This document shows positions 20,589 to 29,750 of a DNA stretch of 33,646 bases, in pieces (position 1 is the stretch's first letter; the number at the start of each line of letters is the position of its first letter). The DNA lies in assembly GCA_036274645.1 (NCBI GenBank), contig DASUFH010000080.1, forward strand, positions 1 through 33,646. The letters are read 5' to 3'. The notes beneath the pieces are model-generated. The model was not told the DNA's origin, ran no database searches, and saw only the letters and a list, made by a program, of their open reading frames with translations. Origin of the DNA: DASUFH01 sp036274645. Its GTDB lineage: Bacteria > Acidobacteriota > Terriglobia > 20CM-2-55-15. The translations under genes and the position numbers were made by a program.

Positions 20589-22166
20589 ATGTCGAGCCAG
20601 CTGTTTCAGATGATCGACCAGATCAGCCGGGAGAAAGGGATTGATCCCCAGATCGTGATCCACGCCATCGAGGACGCGATCGTGGCGGTGTCCCGCAAGT
20701 CTCTCAAGTCGAACGAGGAGTTGCGCGGGCGGATCAATCCGGAAACCGGGGATGTCGACGTGTACGCCATCCGGAAAGTCGTCGAGGAAGTCACCAATCC
20801 CGTGCGGGAAATCTCGCTGGATGAAGCCCGCCAGACAAAACCCGACGCCGGCATGGACGAAGAGATCGAATTCATCCGTCCCGCCGCCGGCCGCGGGCGT
20901 ATTGCCGCGCAGATGGCCAAGCAGGTGATCCTGCAGAAAGTGCGCGAGGCGGAGCGGGAGAGTGTTTTCTCCGAATACCACAAGCACGTCGGCGAAATCG
21001 TCAACTGCGTCGTCAAGCGCTTTGAGAACGGCGACATCATCGTTGAATTGGGAAAAACCGAAGGAAAACTCGGCCGCCGCGACCAGTCCAGGCTCGAAAA
21101 CTTTGCTGTCGGCGATCGCATTCGCGTGGTGATCCTCAAGGTTGAAAAGAGCGCCAAAGGCCCCCAGGTGATCGTTTCCCGCACCGATCCGGCATTGGTT
21201 CAGCACCTGTTCCAGACCGAAGTGCCGGAGATCTACGACGGCACGGTCCAGATCCGCAGCATCGCCCGCGAGGCCGGCGAGCGGACGAAGATTGCCGTGA
21301 CGTCGCGCGAAAAGGATGTCGATCCCGTGGGCGCGTGCGTCGGCATGAAGGGAACCCGCGTGCAGTCGATCATCCGGGAACTGCGCGGCGAGAAAATCGA
21401 CATTATTCAATGGAGCGACGACACGGTCACGTTTGCCACCAACTCCATCAGCCCGGCGAAGGTCAGCCGCGTTTCCATCGTGGATCAGGCCGAGAAGATC
21501 ATGGAAATGGTTGTCGAAGACAGCCAGTTGTCCCTTGCGATCGGAAAGAAGGGGCAGAATGTGCGGCTGGCTTCCAAGCTCATCGGCTGGCGCATCGACA
21601 TCAAGAGCGAGGAAGAGAAGCGGGCGGAGATCGAGAGCCAGATTGACCGCATGCGGGAAATCATTCCGACGCCGCTGGCCGATCTGGAGGGATTGACGCC
21701 CGGTTTGATGCAGAAGCTGACCGAAGCCGGGATCTCCACTGTTGAAGAGCTGGCGAATCTTTCGCCCGAGGACCTGGAGAAGATCCCTGGCATTGGCGGC
21801 AAGACCGTCGAACGGATCAGCGACGCGATCACGGAGTTCTACGCTCAGATGCCTTCCTATCAGGACGAGATGGAGCGGAGCACGGCCGAACGCATGTTTG
21901 CGAAGGACGATCCGGTCGTCGAGGAACCCGCTGAAGAAGCGGCCGAGTCGGCCGCGGAGTTCCTTGAAGCCGTTGCCGGGCAGGAGCCGATGACGCGGGC
22001 GGAAGGGGAAACCGCGTCGCAGACTGAAGGGGAAGCGGCCGCGGCCGCGGAGTTCCTTGAAGCCGTCGGCGGGCAGGAGCCGATGACGCAGGCGGAAGGG
22101 GAAACGGCGCCGCAAAATGACGGGGAAGCGGAAGAGAAAAATGAACAGGCTGCGCCGCAGGACTAA
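20589..22166 (+). CDS. nusA: transcription termination/antitermination factor NusA
   Basis: 525 residues. NusA binds RNA polymerase and nascent RNA and modulates pausing, termination and antitermination. Domains in order are the N-terminal polymerase-binding domain (1-125), S1 (about 135-200, GEIVNCVVKRFENGDIIVEL), and two KH domains (about 205-350, with VGACVGMKGTRVQSII and LSLAIGKKGQNVRLA as the GxxG loops). A helix-hairpin-helix segment follows at 362-420 (LTEAGISTVEELANLSPEDL, then IPGIGGKTVERI). The last 90 residues are an acidic Ala/Glu-rich tail with a duplicated 31-residue unit, unusual for the family. AGGAACGG precedes the ATG at 20589. Confidence 0.97.
   Translation: MSSQLFQMIDQISREKGIDPQIVIHAIEDAIVAVSRKSLKSNEELRGRINPETGDVDVYAIRKVVEEVTNPVREISLDEARQTKPDAGMDEEIEFIRPAAGRGRIAAQMAKQVILQKVREAERESVFSEYHKHVGEIVNCVVKRFENGDIIVELGKTEGKLGRRDQSRLENFAVGDRIRVVILKVEKSAKGPQVIVSRTDPALVQHLFQTEVPEIYDGTVQIRSIAREAGERTKIAVTSREKDVDPVGACVGMKGTRVQSIIRELRGEKIDIIQWSDDTVTFATNSISPAKVSRVSIVDQAEKIMEMVVEDSQLSLAIGKKGQNVRLASKLIGWRIDIKSEEEKRAEIESQIDRMREIIPTPLADLEGLTPGLMQKLTEAGISTVEELANLSPEDLEKIPGIGGKTVERISDAITEFYAQMPSYQDEMERSTAERMFAKDDPVVEEPAEEAAESAAEFLEAVAGQEPMTRAEGETASQTEGEAAAAAEFLEAVGGQEPMTQAEGETAPQNDGEAEEKNEQAAPQD
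21951..22136 (+). repeat. 93-bp in-frame tandem duplication in the nusA tail
   Basis: Units at about 21951-22043 and 22044-22136 have a period of exactly 93 bp (31 codons). Each encodes AAEFLEAV, GQEPMT, AEGETA and a Gln/Glu-rich end. Differences are few and partly synonymous, so the duplication is not extremely recent. Confidence 0.85.
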
Positions 22167-22232
22167 GGCCGGAGTACAATGGATCGATATCTTGCGTTCA
22201 ACATTTAACGCATTGGAGTCATTTAAACCAGG

Positions 22233-24971
22233 ATGCCAAAGCTTCGTGTGTACCAGTTAGCTCGTGAACTGAACAGGGACAATTCCGAAGTCATCAGGGA
22301 ATTGCAGCACATGGGCGTGCCGGTAACATCACATTCCAACACTGTTGAAGATCGCGTTGCCGACATATTGCGGAAAACGCTCGGTGTGTACGTGCCGGAA
22401 GGAACTGCCGAAGCAGCGGCGGAGCCCGAGGCGGTAGCGCCGGAAATTGTCGCGCGCGAGCCTGAGGTCGAAGCCGAGGCGGAAGCCCCTGTGGAGATGG
22501 CGGCGCCCGTGGAAGCGGCGCCGGTCGAGGAGCCAGTCCCGGCGCCTCCCGCGCCGCCGAAGCCGGAGGTTGTGGAGGAGGCGCCTGCCGCCCCTCCCGT
22601 GGCAGCCAGGCCGCCCGTAAAGCCGGAAGAGAAACCGTCCGTTCCGGTTCCACCGCCTCCGCCGGTTACTCCGCCTCCGCCGCCTGCGGCGCGCGTGACG
22701 CCCCCGGCTCGGCCGCAGGCGCCGCCCCGGTCTCAGGTGAGTGCGCCGCCTCCGCCACCCAGTTCGACGCCGAAGCAGGAGCCGCGCGGGGTCCGATTTG
22801 TGGAGCAGCCGCAGCTGGTCAGCCCGATTGTGACGCCGCCTCCGGACCGTAAACCGGCGCCGCCGGCGCCGGACAAGTCGCGAACCATGCAGCAGATTGC
22901 GCAGGAACGGTTGCGGCAGCAGCACCGGTTACCACCACAGATGCCGCGTCGTCCGGGCGCTCCCGCGCAACCGGGCCGTCCGCAGCCGCCCGCGCGAGGC
23001 GCCGCGCCCTCCGCTCCAGGAACGCGACCGCTGACTCGTCCGGGCCCGCCGGGCGCGACGCCGGTGGCGCCTGGAGACCAGCGCCGCCGTCCCGAGGCCC
23101 GTCATGAAACCGCGATGGCCCGCAGCCAGCAGCGCTACGAACGCCAGGTTCAGAAGCGGCTGGATGCTCCGTTTGTGCGGCCCCAGCCCAAGCCCGAAGT
23201 TGTCCGGGATTTTCGCCGCGTGACCCTGACCGAAGGTCTGACGGTGCGCGATCTGGCGGAAAAACTCGATGTCAAAACCGGTGATCTGCTCAAGAAGCTG
23301 ATGGTGGAGCGCGGGGTGGTCGCCACGATCAACCAGACGCTCGATCGGGAAATGGCCAGGGAAATCTGCAAGGACTTCAACGCCGAGGCGGATTTTGTAA
23401 CCTTCGAGGAGAGCGTCATGCTCGACGCGGTTGAGGTCAGCCAGCCCGAAAACCTGAAGCCCCGTCCTCCGGTGGTCACGATTATGGGTCACGTGGATCA
23501 CGGCAAGACCTCGCTGCTCGATGCGATCCGCAAGAGTCGCGTCACCGAGCAGGAACACGGCGGTATCACCCAGCACATCGGCGCGTACCAGGTTGAGGTC
23601 CGCAGCCGGAAGATCACGTTCCTCGACACCCCGGGCCATGAGGCGTTCACGTTGATGCGCGCGCGCGGAGCGGGAGTGACGGATATCGTGGTGCTGGTTG
23701 TCGCCGCTGATGACGGCGTCATGCCACAAACCATCGAGTCCATATCCCATACCAAGGCCGCCAAGGTCCCGTTCGTCGTCGCGATCAACAAGATCGACAA
23801 GCCTGGAATCAACATCGACCGCGTGAAGCGCGAACTGGCCGATCAGGGATTGCTGGCGGAAGACTGGGGCGGCGATACGGTCATGGTCGAGGTGTCCGCC
23901 AAGACCGGCAAGAATCTGGACGATCTGCTGGAAATGATCCTGCTGGTGACGGACATTCAGCAGCTGAAGGCGGATCCCAGCCTGCCCGCGATGGGAACCG
24001 TGCTCGAGGCCAAGATCGACAAAGGCCGCGGCAATGTCGCCACCGTGCTTGTGCAGAATGGAACGCTTTCGGTGGGCGACAACTTCATCGCCGGGGCGAT
24101 CTACGGCAAGGTTCGAGCGATGTTCGATGAGAACAGCCATCCGGTCAAGGCGGCCGCGCCGTCGACGCCGGTGGAAGTTCTGGGGTTGCAGGGACTGCCC
24201 CTGGCCGGAGATTCCTTCCAGGCCATCGGCGATGAAAACAAGGCCCGGCAGATGGCCCAGTATCGCCAGGACAAGCTTCGCGATATCGCCCTGGCCAAGA
24301 CTTCCCGCCTGACGCTCGATCAGTTGCACCGTCAACTGGCCGAGGGTGAGGTAAAGGAAGTGCCGATCATCCTCAAGTGCGACGTGCAGGGCTCGCAGGA
24401 AGCGCTCACGGAGATGCTGGGGAAGCTGAGCACCGACAAGGTCAAGGTGCGCATCATCCACTCCAGCGTCGGAGCGATTACCGAGACCGACGTTTTGCTG
24501 GCCGCCGCTTCCAACGCCATCATCATCGGATTCAATGTCCGGCCCGAGCGAAAAGGGGCGGAACTGGCCGCTCGCGAAAAAGTGGACATCCGGCTGCACA
24601 CGATCATCTACAACGTCGTCGACGAGATCAAACGGGCGATGGCGGGTGTGTTGGAGCCGGTGGTCAAGGAGACCTACCTTGGGACAGCCGAGGTGCGCAA
24701 TACATTCCGGATTCCGAAGGCCGGCACCATCGCCGGCTGCTACATCACCGACGGCAAGGTCACGCGCAACGCCGAAGTCCGCCTGTTGCGCGACAACGTC
24801 GTGATCTATGAAGGCAAGATCGCCTCATTGAAGCGATTCAAGGAAGACGCCTCGGAGGTTGCGCGCGGATACGAGTGCGGCATCGGAATTCAGAATTTCA
24901 ACGACGTCAAGATCGGCGATTCGATCGAGGCGTTTGTCACCGAGAAGGTCGCCGGCACGGTTGAAGTCTGA
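22233..24971 (+). CDS. infB: translation initiation factor IF-2
   Basis: 912 residues. IF-2 is the GTPase that places initiator fMet-tRNA in the ribosomal P site. The N-terminal IF2N domain (1-50, KLRVYQLARELNRDNSEVI) is followed by a long Ala/Glu then Pro-rich linker (about 50-310, with PPPPP-type runs) and a second IF2N domain (331-380, LTVRDLAEKLDVKTGDLLKK). The GTPase domain has G1 GHVDHGKT (419-426), G3 DTPGHE (465-470) and G4 NKID (519-522). Domains II-IV close with LKRFKEDASEVARGYECGI. The linker explains the greater-than-average length. The ATG at 22233 starts the canonical M-x-K-x-R-V-Y sequence. It lies 66 nt after nusA. Confidence 0.97.
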   Translation: MPKLRVYQLARELNRDNSEVIRELQHMGVPVTSHSNTVEDRVADILRKTLGVYVPEGTAEAAAEPEAVAPEIVAREPEVEAEAEAPVEMAAPVEAAPVEEPVPAPPAPPKPEVVEEAPAAPPVAARPPVKPEEKPSVPVPPPPPVTPPPPPAARVTPPARPQAPPRSQVSAPPPPPSSTPKQEPRGVRFVEQPQLVSPIVTPPPDRKPAPPAPDKSRTMQQIAQERLRQQHRLPPQMPRRPGAPAQPGRPQPPARGAAPSAPGTRPLTRPGPPGATPVAPGDQRRRPEARHETAMARSQQRYERQVQKRLDAPFVRPQPKPEVVRDFRRVTLTEGLTVRDLAEKLDVKTGDLLKKLMVERGVVATINQTLDREMAREICKDFNAEADFVTFEESVMLDAVEVSQPENLKPRPPVVTIMGHVDHGKTSLLDAIRKSRVTEQEHGGITQHIGAYQVEVRSRKITFLDTPGHEAFTLMRARGAGVTDIVVLVVAADDGVMPQTIESISHTKAAKVPFVVAINKIDKPGINIDRVKRELADQGLLAEDWGGDTVMVEVSAKTGKNLDDLLEMILLVTDIQQLKADPSLPAMGTVLEAKIDKGRGNVATVLVQNGTLSVGDNFIAGAIYGKVRAMFDENSHPVKAAAPSTPVEVLGLQGLPLAGDSFQAIGDENKARQMAQYRQDKLRDIALAKTSRLTLDQLHRQLAEGEVKEVPIILKCDVQGSQEALTEMLGKLSTDKVKVRIIHSSVGAITETDVLLAAASNAIIIGFNVRPERKGAELAAREKVDIRLHTIIYNVVDEIKRAMAGVLEPVVKETYLGTAEVRNTFRIPKAGTIAGCYITDGKVTRNAEVRLLRDNVVIYEGKIASLKRFKEDASEVARGYECGIGIQNFNDVKIGDSIEAFVTEKVAGTVEV

Positions 24972-25054
24972 TCCGGATTCCACCGTGTCTGGCGAGCCAA
25001 CGCGCCTGGAACTGTCCCTCCGAAGTATCGCGATATTCCCATGAAGGCAAGCTG

Positions 25055-25093
25055 CGCAACGTCGGAACGGCATTCGGCCGTTCCGACGTTGCG
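25055..25093. repeat. long perfect hairpin upstream of the GT39-like gene
   Basis: A 16-bp perfect inverted repeat (arms 25055-25070 and 25078-25093) with a 7-nt loop lies between infB and the next gene. There is no T-run, so it is not a standard intrinsic terminator. Similar short sequences (ATGAAGG) flank it on both sides. It could slow or end transcription after infB, or be a palindromic insertion. Confidence 0.75.
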
Positions 25094-25111
25094 GCATATG
25101 AAGGTGTAACC

Positions 25112-26860
25112 ATGTCACGCGCCACGAACCGGAAAGGTTCCGGAAAGCGCTCCTCTCAGCGCCCCAATCCGCAGCCGGCTGGAGGGCCACGGCCCGCGTT
25201 AGGAGCGTCGGCCGAAGGCGGAGCTTCTCCGCAAGGGGGCTGGATGGCGCGGCGCGCCGCTGTCATTGTCGTGGCTGCGGTGATCGTTTTTCTGGCCGTC
25301 GTGCGTCTGCGGGTGGCGAACATTCCTCTGGAGCGCGATGAAGGAGAGTACGCCTACAACGGCCAGTTGATTCTCGACGGTGTGCCGCCGTTCAGCATGG
25401 CGTACAACATGAAGTTCCCGGGCGTGTACTACGCGTACAGCGCCATCATGGCCGTGTTCGGCCAGACCCCCTGGGGAATCCACACCGGGGTGATGATCGT
25501 CAACGCCGCGGCGATCCTGATTCTGTTCTTCCTGACGCAGCGTCTGCTGCGTAATTCCACCGCGGCGGTCGTGGCGGCCGTGTCCTACGGTTTCCTTTCG
25601 GCCGATCGCTTCATTATGGGAATCTTCGGACACGCCGCGCACTTTGTGGCGCTTGCCGCGCTGGCCGGCCTGCTGGTTCTTTTTCGCGCCATCGACTCGC
25701 GGCGATATTCGCTGTTCATCGTGGCCGGCGTCCTGCTCGGGATATCGGTGTTGATGAAGCAGAACGGGGCGTTCTTCCTGGGTCTGGGCGGCGGACTGGC
25801 TCTCTGGTCGGGGTTCAAGACGGGAATGCGGGGTCTGACGGCGGGGATCGGACGCGCCGCCCTGGTGGGCGGCGGCGCGGCGATCCCGCTGGGCGCGCTC
25901 GTTGCCGTATTGCGCGCTCAGGGCGTCCTGGAAAAATTCTGGTTCTGGACGATTGCATACGCGAGCCAGTATGTGTCCCAGGTTTCGTTGGGCGAGGCCT
26001 GGCAGTTGTTCTGGGACACGCTCGGCCGGATTACGGAGGCGACGGCTCCAATCTGGCTGCTCGGGCTGGCGGGCGCCATCCTGTTGTGGATTGCGCCCTG
26101 GTCCTGGGAAGTTCGTGGACTTCTGACCGCGTTCTTCGTCGTTTCGGCCGCCGCCGTGTGTCCGGGATTCTTTTTCCGCCAGCACTATTTCATTCTGCTG
26201 CTTCCCGCCCTCAGCGTGTTTTGCGGTGTCGCCGCGCTGTCGATCGAACGTCTGATTGGCGCGCGCATTTCCGCCGACCTGGGGCGCGCGGTGGCTGTGG
26301 GCCTCGTTTTGATGACGATTGGAGTCTGCGCCTACCGGGAATGGGATTACTTTTTTGCCGTCCCCATGCGACAACTGAGCCGTGAGATTTACGGCGACAA
26401 TCCCTTCGTCGAGGCCCCGGAGATCGCCAAATACATTCAGGCCCATACGACGCCTGACGATCGCATTGCCGTTCTGGGATCCGAGCCGGAAATCTATTTC
26501 TACGCGAAGCGAAAGTCGGCGACCGGATACATCTATATGTATCCTCTGATGGAGCGGCAAAAATACTCGGGGCAGATGCAGGATGAAATGATTTCGGAAA
26601 TCACGGCCGCGCATCCGAAGTACATCGTGTATGTCAACGTTGCGACGTCATGGCTGGCGCGCAACTCCAAAGAACGCATATTGACCTGGAGTCGCGCATA
26701 CCTGGACGCGTGTTATCAGATTGTCGGCGTCGGTGACATCGTTTCGGCCGACGAGACTCATTGGGCGTGGGACGATCAGGTCAGAGGCTTTCAGCCTCGT
26801 TCCGGCGCAGTTATCTTTACGCTGGTTCGCAAATCCGACGTCCCGTGCGCCGTTTCCTGA
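25112..26860 (+). CDS. membrane glycosyltransferase, GT39/ArnT-like (GT-C fold)
   Basis: 582 residues. After a basic, Pro/Gly-rich N-terminus (1-46) comes a first helix (49-64) and the extracytoplasmic loop IPLERDEGEYAYNGQLILDG, whose D76-E77 matches the catalytic acidic pair in the first loop of PMT/ArnT-type GT-C glycosyltransferases. About ten further hydrophobic helices follow to residue about 420, then a soluble C-terminal domain of about 150 residues (IAKYIQAHTTPDDRIAVLGS). Such enzymes move a sugar from a polyprenyl-phosphate donor to lipid or protein on the outer face of the inner membrane. The next gene encodes a GT2-GtrA protein of the kind that makes such donors, which suggests one pathway. 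GAAGGTGT serves as ribosome binding site. Confidence 0.83.
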   Translation: MSRATNRKGSGKRSSQRPNPQPAGGPRPALGASAEGGASPQGGWMARRAAVIVVAAVIVFLAVVRLRVANIPLERDEGEYAYNGQLILDGVPPFSMAYNMKFPGVYYAYSAIMAVFGQTPWGIHTGVMIVNAAAILILFFLTQRLLRNSTAAVVAAVSYGFLSADRFIMGIFGHAAHFVALAALAGLLVLFRAIDSRRYSLFIVAGVLLGISVLMKQNGAFFLGLGGGLALWSGFKTGMRGLTAGIGRAALVGGGAAIPLGALVAVLRAQGVLEKFWFWTIAYASQYVSQVSLGEAWQLFWDTLGRITEATAPIWLLGLAGAILLWIAPWSWEVRGLLTAFFVVSAAAVCPGFFFRQHYFILLLPALSVFCGVAALSIERLIGARISADLGRAVAVGLVLMTIGVCAYREWDYFFAVPMRQLSREIYGDNPFVEAPEIAKYIQAHTTPDDRIAVLGSEPEIYFYAKRKSATGYIYMYPLMERQKYSGQMQDEMISEITAAHPKYIVYVNVATSWLARNSKERILTWSRAYLDACYQIVGVGDIVSADETHWAWDDQVRGFQPRSGAVIFTLVRKSDVPCAVS

Positions 26861-26896
26861 GCCTGCTTGCCAGACCGGCGGGCGCGCGAGTGACTT

Positions 26897-27988
26897 GTGA
26901 TCGAACTGGCCCTGGTCATACCAACATTTAACGAACGGGACAATATCGAGGAATTGCTGGGACGGCTGACGACCGTTTTGAGCGGGATCGCGTGGGAGGC
27001 GATCTTTGTCGATGATGACTCCACGGACGGGACCGCCGCGCTGATTCGCTCGCTGAACGGCCGCTATCCGCACGTCCGGGCGCTCCAGAGAATCGGTCGG
27101 CGCGGCCTTTCGTCGGCGTGTATCGAAGGCATGCTGGCCACGTCGGCGCCCTATATGGCCGTCATGGACGCAGACCTCCAGCACGACGAGTCGATTCTTC
27201 CCGTCATGCTGAACACCATCAAGGCGGAGGAACTCGACCTTGTCGTCGGGAGCCGTCACGTCGGGACGGGCAGCGTAGGCGATTTTGCCGCACACCGCCA
27301 GGCCCTGAGCCGCCTGGGCAAAAATGTCGGGCGCCGGATCTACAAGTGCGACATCCAGGATCCGATGAGCGGATTCTTCATGGTCCGTCGGACATTCTTT
27401 GAGAAGACGGCTCATCGACTGTCCGGCATCAGCTTCAAGATCCTGGTCGATCTGCTGGCTTCCGCTCCCGAGCCGGTCCGCTTCCGTGAAATTCCGTACC
27501 GCTTCCGTTCAAGGATCCATGGGGAGAGCAAACTCGACACGACGAATCTCATCGAATACCTGTTCCTGCTGGCCGACAAGACGGTGGGCGCATGGGTTCC
27601 GGTTCGTTTCATCATGTTTTCGATTTCGGGCCTGTCTGGAGTGGTCATTTTCCTGGCGTTGTTTTGGGCCCTGTACGCCCGCTGGCAGGTCACATTCGAG
27701 CTTGCCGAAGGCGCGTCGACCGCCGTCGCCATCTGCACGAATTTTCTCGTCAACAACTGGGTGACCTACCGCGACCGGCGTCTGAAAGGCGCGCGTCTGA
27801 TCCGCGGTTTTCTGTGGTTCTGCCTGGCGTGTTCCATTGGGGCATGGGGGAGCTTCTCGATTGCCAGTTTTGGATTTCAGAAGGGACTTCCGTGGCAGGT
27901 TGCGGGACTGACGGGCCTTATCATTACTTCCGTCTGGAATTACGGCGTCACCGCGGCATTTACCTGGCGGGCCGTCGGCCGCCGATAA
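26897..27988 (+). CDS. polyprenyl-phosphate glycosyltransferase (GT2, DPMS-like) fused to GtrA domain
   Basis: 363 residues from a GTG at 26897. The first 230 residues are a GT-A/GT2 domain: VIPTFNERDNIEELL (8-22), IFVDDDSTDGT (36-46) and metal-binding DADLQHD (91-97), followed by SGFFMVRR and the RSRIHGESKLD element of dolichyl-phosphate-mannose-synthase-like enzymes. Residues 234-363 are a four-helix GtrA domain (VRFIMFSISGLSGVVIFLAL; NFLVNNWVTYRDRR). Such fusions transfer a sugar from a nucleotide donor to polyprenyl phosphate and probably assist flipping. It lies 36 nt after the GT39-like gene; together they may glycosylate a surface lipid or protein. The sugar is not determined. Confidence 0.9.
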   Translation: MIELALVIPTFNERDNIEELLGRLTTVLSGIAWEAIFVDDDSTDGTAALIRSLNGRYPHVRALQRIGRRGLSSACIEGMLATSAPYMAVMDADLQHDESILPVMLNTIKAEELDLVVGSRHVGTGSVGDFAAHRQALSRLGKNVGRRIYKCDIQDPMSGFFMVRRTFFEKTAHRLSGISFKILVDLLASAPEPVRFREIPYRFRSRIHGESKLDTTNLIEYLFLLADKTVGAWVPVRFIMFSISGLSGVVIFLALFWALYARWQVTFELAEGASTAVAICTNFLVNNWVTYRDRRLKGARLIRGFLWFCLACSIGAWGSFSIASFGFQKGLPWQVAGLTGLIITSVWNYGVTAAFTWRAVGRR

Positions 27989-28126
27989 GCCGGCCCAGGC
28001 ATTTCAGTGAATTCCACGTTTACGTCTCGAATCTCCCGTACACGAAGTGTAAGTAACGTCACTAATAGAAAGATTTTTGGTTCCCGCCTGCTTGTAGGGG
28101 CGAACAGAGAGGCGCCCTGAAACGCT

Positions 28127-28145
28127 GGGCGGTCATCGACCGCCC
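28127..28145. repeat. dispersed palindrome, copy A
   Basis: GGGCGGTC, ATC loop, GACCGCCC. The same arms with loop TAT occur at 32257-32279. A half-related GTAGGGGCG lies just upstream (about 28094-28102). Dispersed REP-like palindromes of this GTAGGGGCGG type are common between genes in many bacteria. The 214-bp gap from 27989 to 28202 holds nothing else that I can see. Confidence 0.7.
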
Positions 28146-28202
28146 CCACAATGCGATTTGGGATGGGGCGAAACCTTTGATACGATCGAAACTGTCATAT
28201 CA

Positions 28203-28487
28203 ATGGTCGTCATTGCCTTGCTCACGCTCGATGTTCACATTCCCCACGCTCAATCACTGAAAGACAAACGAATGGTTGTGCGTCGTCTGAAGGACCGCCT
28301 TCGCGCCAAGTTCAATGTGGCGGTGTCCGAGGTGGACCATCAGGAATTGTGGCAGCGAGCCCGGCTGAGCGTCGTTACCGTGGGCTCCGACGAGGCCTAT
28401 TCCCGGCAGACGCTCCAGTTGGCGCTTGAAGAGGCGGAGCGCAGCGCGCCGGACTGCGTGATCGAAGGCAACATCGAGGTGGTTTAA
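28203..28487 (+). CDS. DUF503 family protein
   Basis: 94 residues from the ATG at 28203; the frame starts earlier (28158) but the family begins with a short first strand, here MVVIALLTLDVHIP. The DUF503 pattern is clear: SLKDKRMVVRRLKDRLRAKF, then NVAVSEVDHQELWQRA and a final strand. This small ferredoxin-like protein has no established function and is commonly encoded just upstream of rbfA, as here (32-nt gap). The conserved position suggests a link to ribosome assembly, which is inference. Confidence 0.9.
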   Translation: MVVIALLTLDVHIPHAQSLKDKRMVVRRLKDRLRAKFNVAVSEVDHQELWQRARLSVVTVGSDEAYSRQTLQLALEEAERSAPDCVIEGNIEVV

Positions 28488-28519
28488 GCGCTGGACTGCG
28501 CTGCCTGTTAGCGAACTGT

Positions 28520-28873
28520 ATGCAAGGAAGAAGAATTGACCGGATCGAAGAACAATTGCGGATCGAACTGGGACAGATCCTTGAACGCGAAATCAATGAT
28601 CCGCGAGTTGGACTGGCAACCGTCACCAATGTGAAGGTGTCGGCGGACCTCAGCCATGCCCGCGTCTATTTCACCGTTCTGGGGAACGCGGACGATCGCA
28701 AGCGGGCATTGGAAGGCTTGAGATCGGCTTCGGGTTTTGCGCGGCGCGAGCTGGGAAAGCGCCTGCACCACATGCGCCGGATTCCGGACCTCACTTTCGA
28801 ATACGACGAGTCGGTCGAGAAGGATATCCGCCTGCAGGAACTGTTGAATCAGCTCAAGCCGGACTCTGAGTGA
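28520..28873 (+). CDS. rbfA: ribosome-binding factor RbfA
   Basis: 117 residues. RbfA binds the 30S subunit near 16S rRNA helix 1 and helps late maturation and cold adaptation. The KH-like fold is seen in RIDRIEEQLRIELGQILERE, then INDPRVGLATVTNVKVSADL, ARVYFTVLG, and the end RRIPDLTFEYDESVEKDIRL. Length is typical. ATG at 28520; the stop codon overlaps the GTG start of truB in GTGA, so translation is coupled. Confidence 0.96.
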   Translation: MQGRRIDRIEEQLRIELGQILEREINDPRVGLATVTNVKVSADLSHARVYFTVLGNADDRKRALEGLRSASGFARRELGKRLHHMRRIPDLTFEYDESVEKDIRLQELLNQLKPDSE

Positions 28874-29748
28874 ACGGAATCATCGTCGTGGACAAGCCGG
28901 AGGGGAAGACGTCGCATGGCGTGATCCTGCGCCTGCGCGCCACCCTCAGAATCGCGCGCGCGGGACATCTGGGAACGCTCGACCCCATGGCCACCGGGGT
29001 ATTGCCGGTTCCGGTTGGCCGCGCCACGCGGATCGGGCGCTTTTTGCCTTCCGGTCCCAAGGAGTACGTCGGGAGCATCCGTCTGGGTTTTGCGACGACT
29101 ACCTACGACCGCCAGGGGACGCCAACATCACCCGAGACGCCGTTTCATGGCGGAACCGCTGAGATTGTGGCGGCGGCGGCGCAGCTGACCGGAACCCTGG
29201 AACAGGTCCCTCCCCCGTTTTCCGCCAAGAAGATCGACGGTAAGCGGTCTTATAAGCTGGCGCGCCGGGGAGTGGCGGTGACGCCAGCCGCTGCGCGTGT
29301 CACGGTCGAGACGTTTGAGGTTGGGGATCTGGATGGCAATGTGGCGCCGTTTCGGGTGGTCTGTTCGGCGGGCACGTATGTCCGCAGTCTGGCGCATGAT
29401 CTTGGCGGTCTGCTCGGATGCGGGGCGCATCTGACCGCGCTGCGCCGGCTGCGCTCCGGACCGTTCACCATCGACGAGGCGCGCCCGCTCGATCAGATTA
29501 CGGTGGCGGACATCATTCCCATGGAGCGGCTTCTGCTCGACTGGCCGCTGCTGGAAGTGGACACGGCCGGAGAGATACGCGTGGCGCACGGCAATCCGGT
29601 GGAGTGTTCCTTCGGGGAAGGGATGACACGCATCTTCAACAAAAAAGGCGAGTTCATCGCCGTCGCGGACATAGAAAGTGGTTGGGCGCATCCCCGAGTT
29701 GTGCTAACCTCAACCGCGCAAGTTGAATCATCGGAGATGAAAGCGTAG
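28870..29748 (+). CDS. truB: tRNA pseudouridine(55) synthase TruB
   Basis: 292 residues from a GTG at 28870. TruB converts U55 in the T-loop of tRNAs to pseudouridine. The catalytic motif GHLGTLDPMATGVLPV holds Asp38. Other family elements are VVDKPEGKTS at the start, PPPFSAKKIDGKRSYKLAR, and CSAGTYVRSLAHDLG. A short C-terminal domain follows (about 235-285), as in the bacterial type. It ends 2 nt before rpsO; the last 20 codons include a possible Shine-Dalgarno-like GGAGATGAAAG for the next gene. Confidence 0.96.
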   Translation: MNGIIVVDKPEGKTSHGVILRLRATLRIARAGHLGTLDPMATGVLPVPVGRATRIGRFLPSGPKEYVGSIRLGFATTTYDRQGTPTSPETPFHGGTAEIVAAAAQLTGTLEQVPPPFSAKKIDGKRSYKLARRGVAVTPAAARVTVETFEVGDLDGNVAPFRVVCSAGTYVRSLAHDLGGLLGCGAHLTALRRLRSGPFTIDEARPLDQITVADIIPMERLLLDWPLLEVDTAGEIRVAHGNPVECSFGEGMTRIFNKKGEFIAVADIESGWAHPRVVLTSTAQVESSEMKA

Positions 29749-29750
29749 GC

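Noticed and set aside
19998..24599. Very long minus-strand open frames opposite nusA and infB (19998-22115 and 22929-24599).
   Set aside because: They mirror genuine genes, lack family features, and have odd composition (long His/Asp/Leu-rich stretches) caused by the high-GC third codon positions of the opposite strand.
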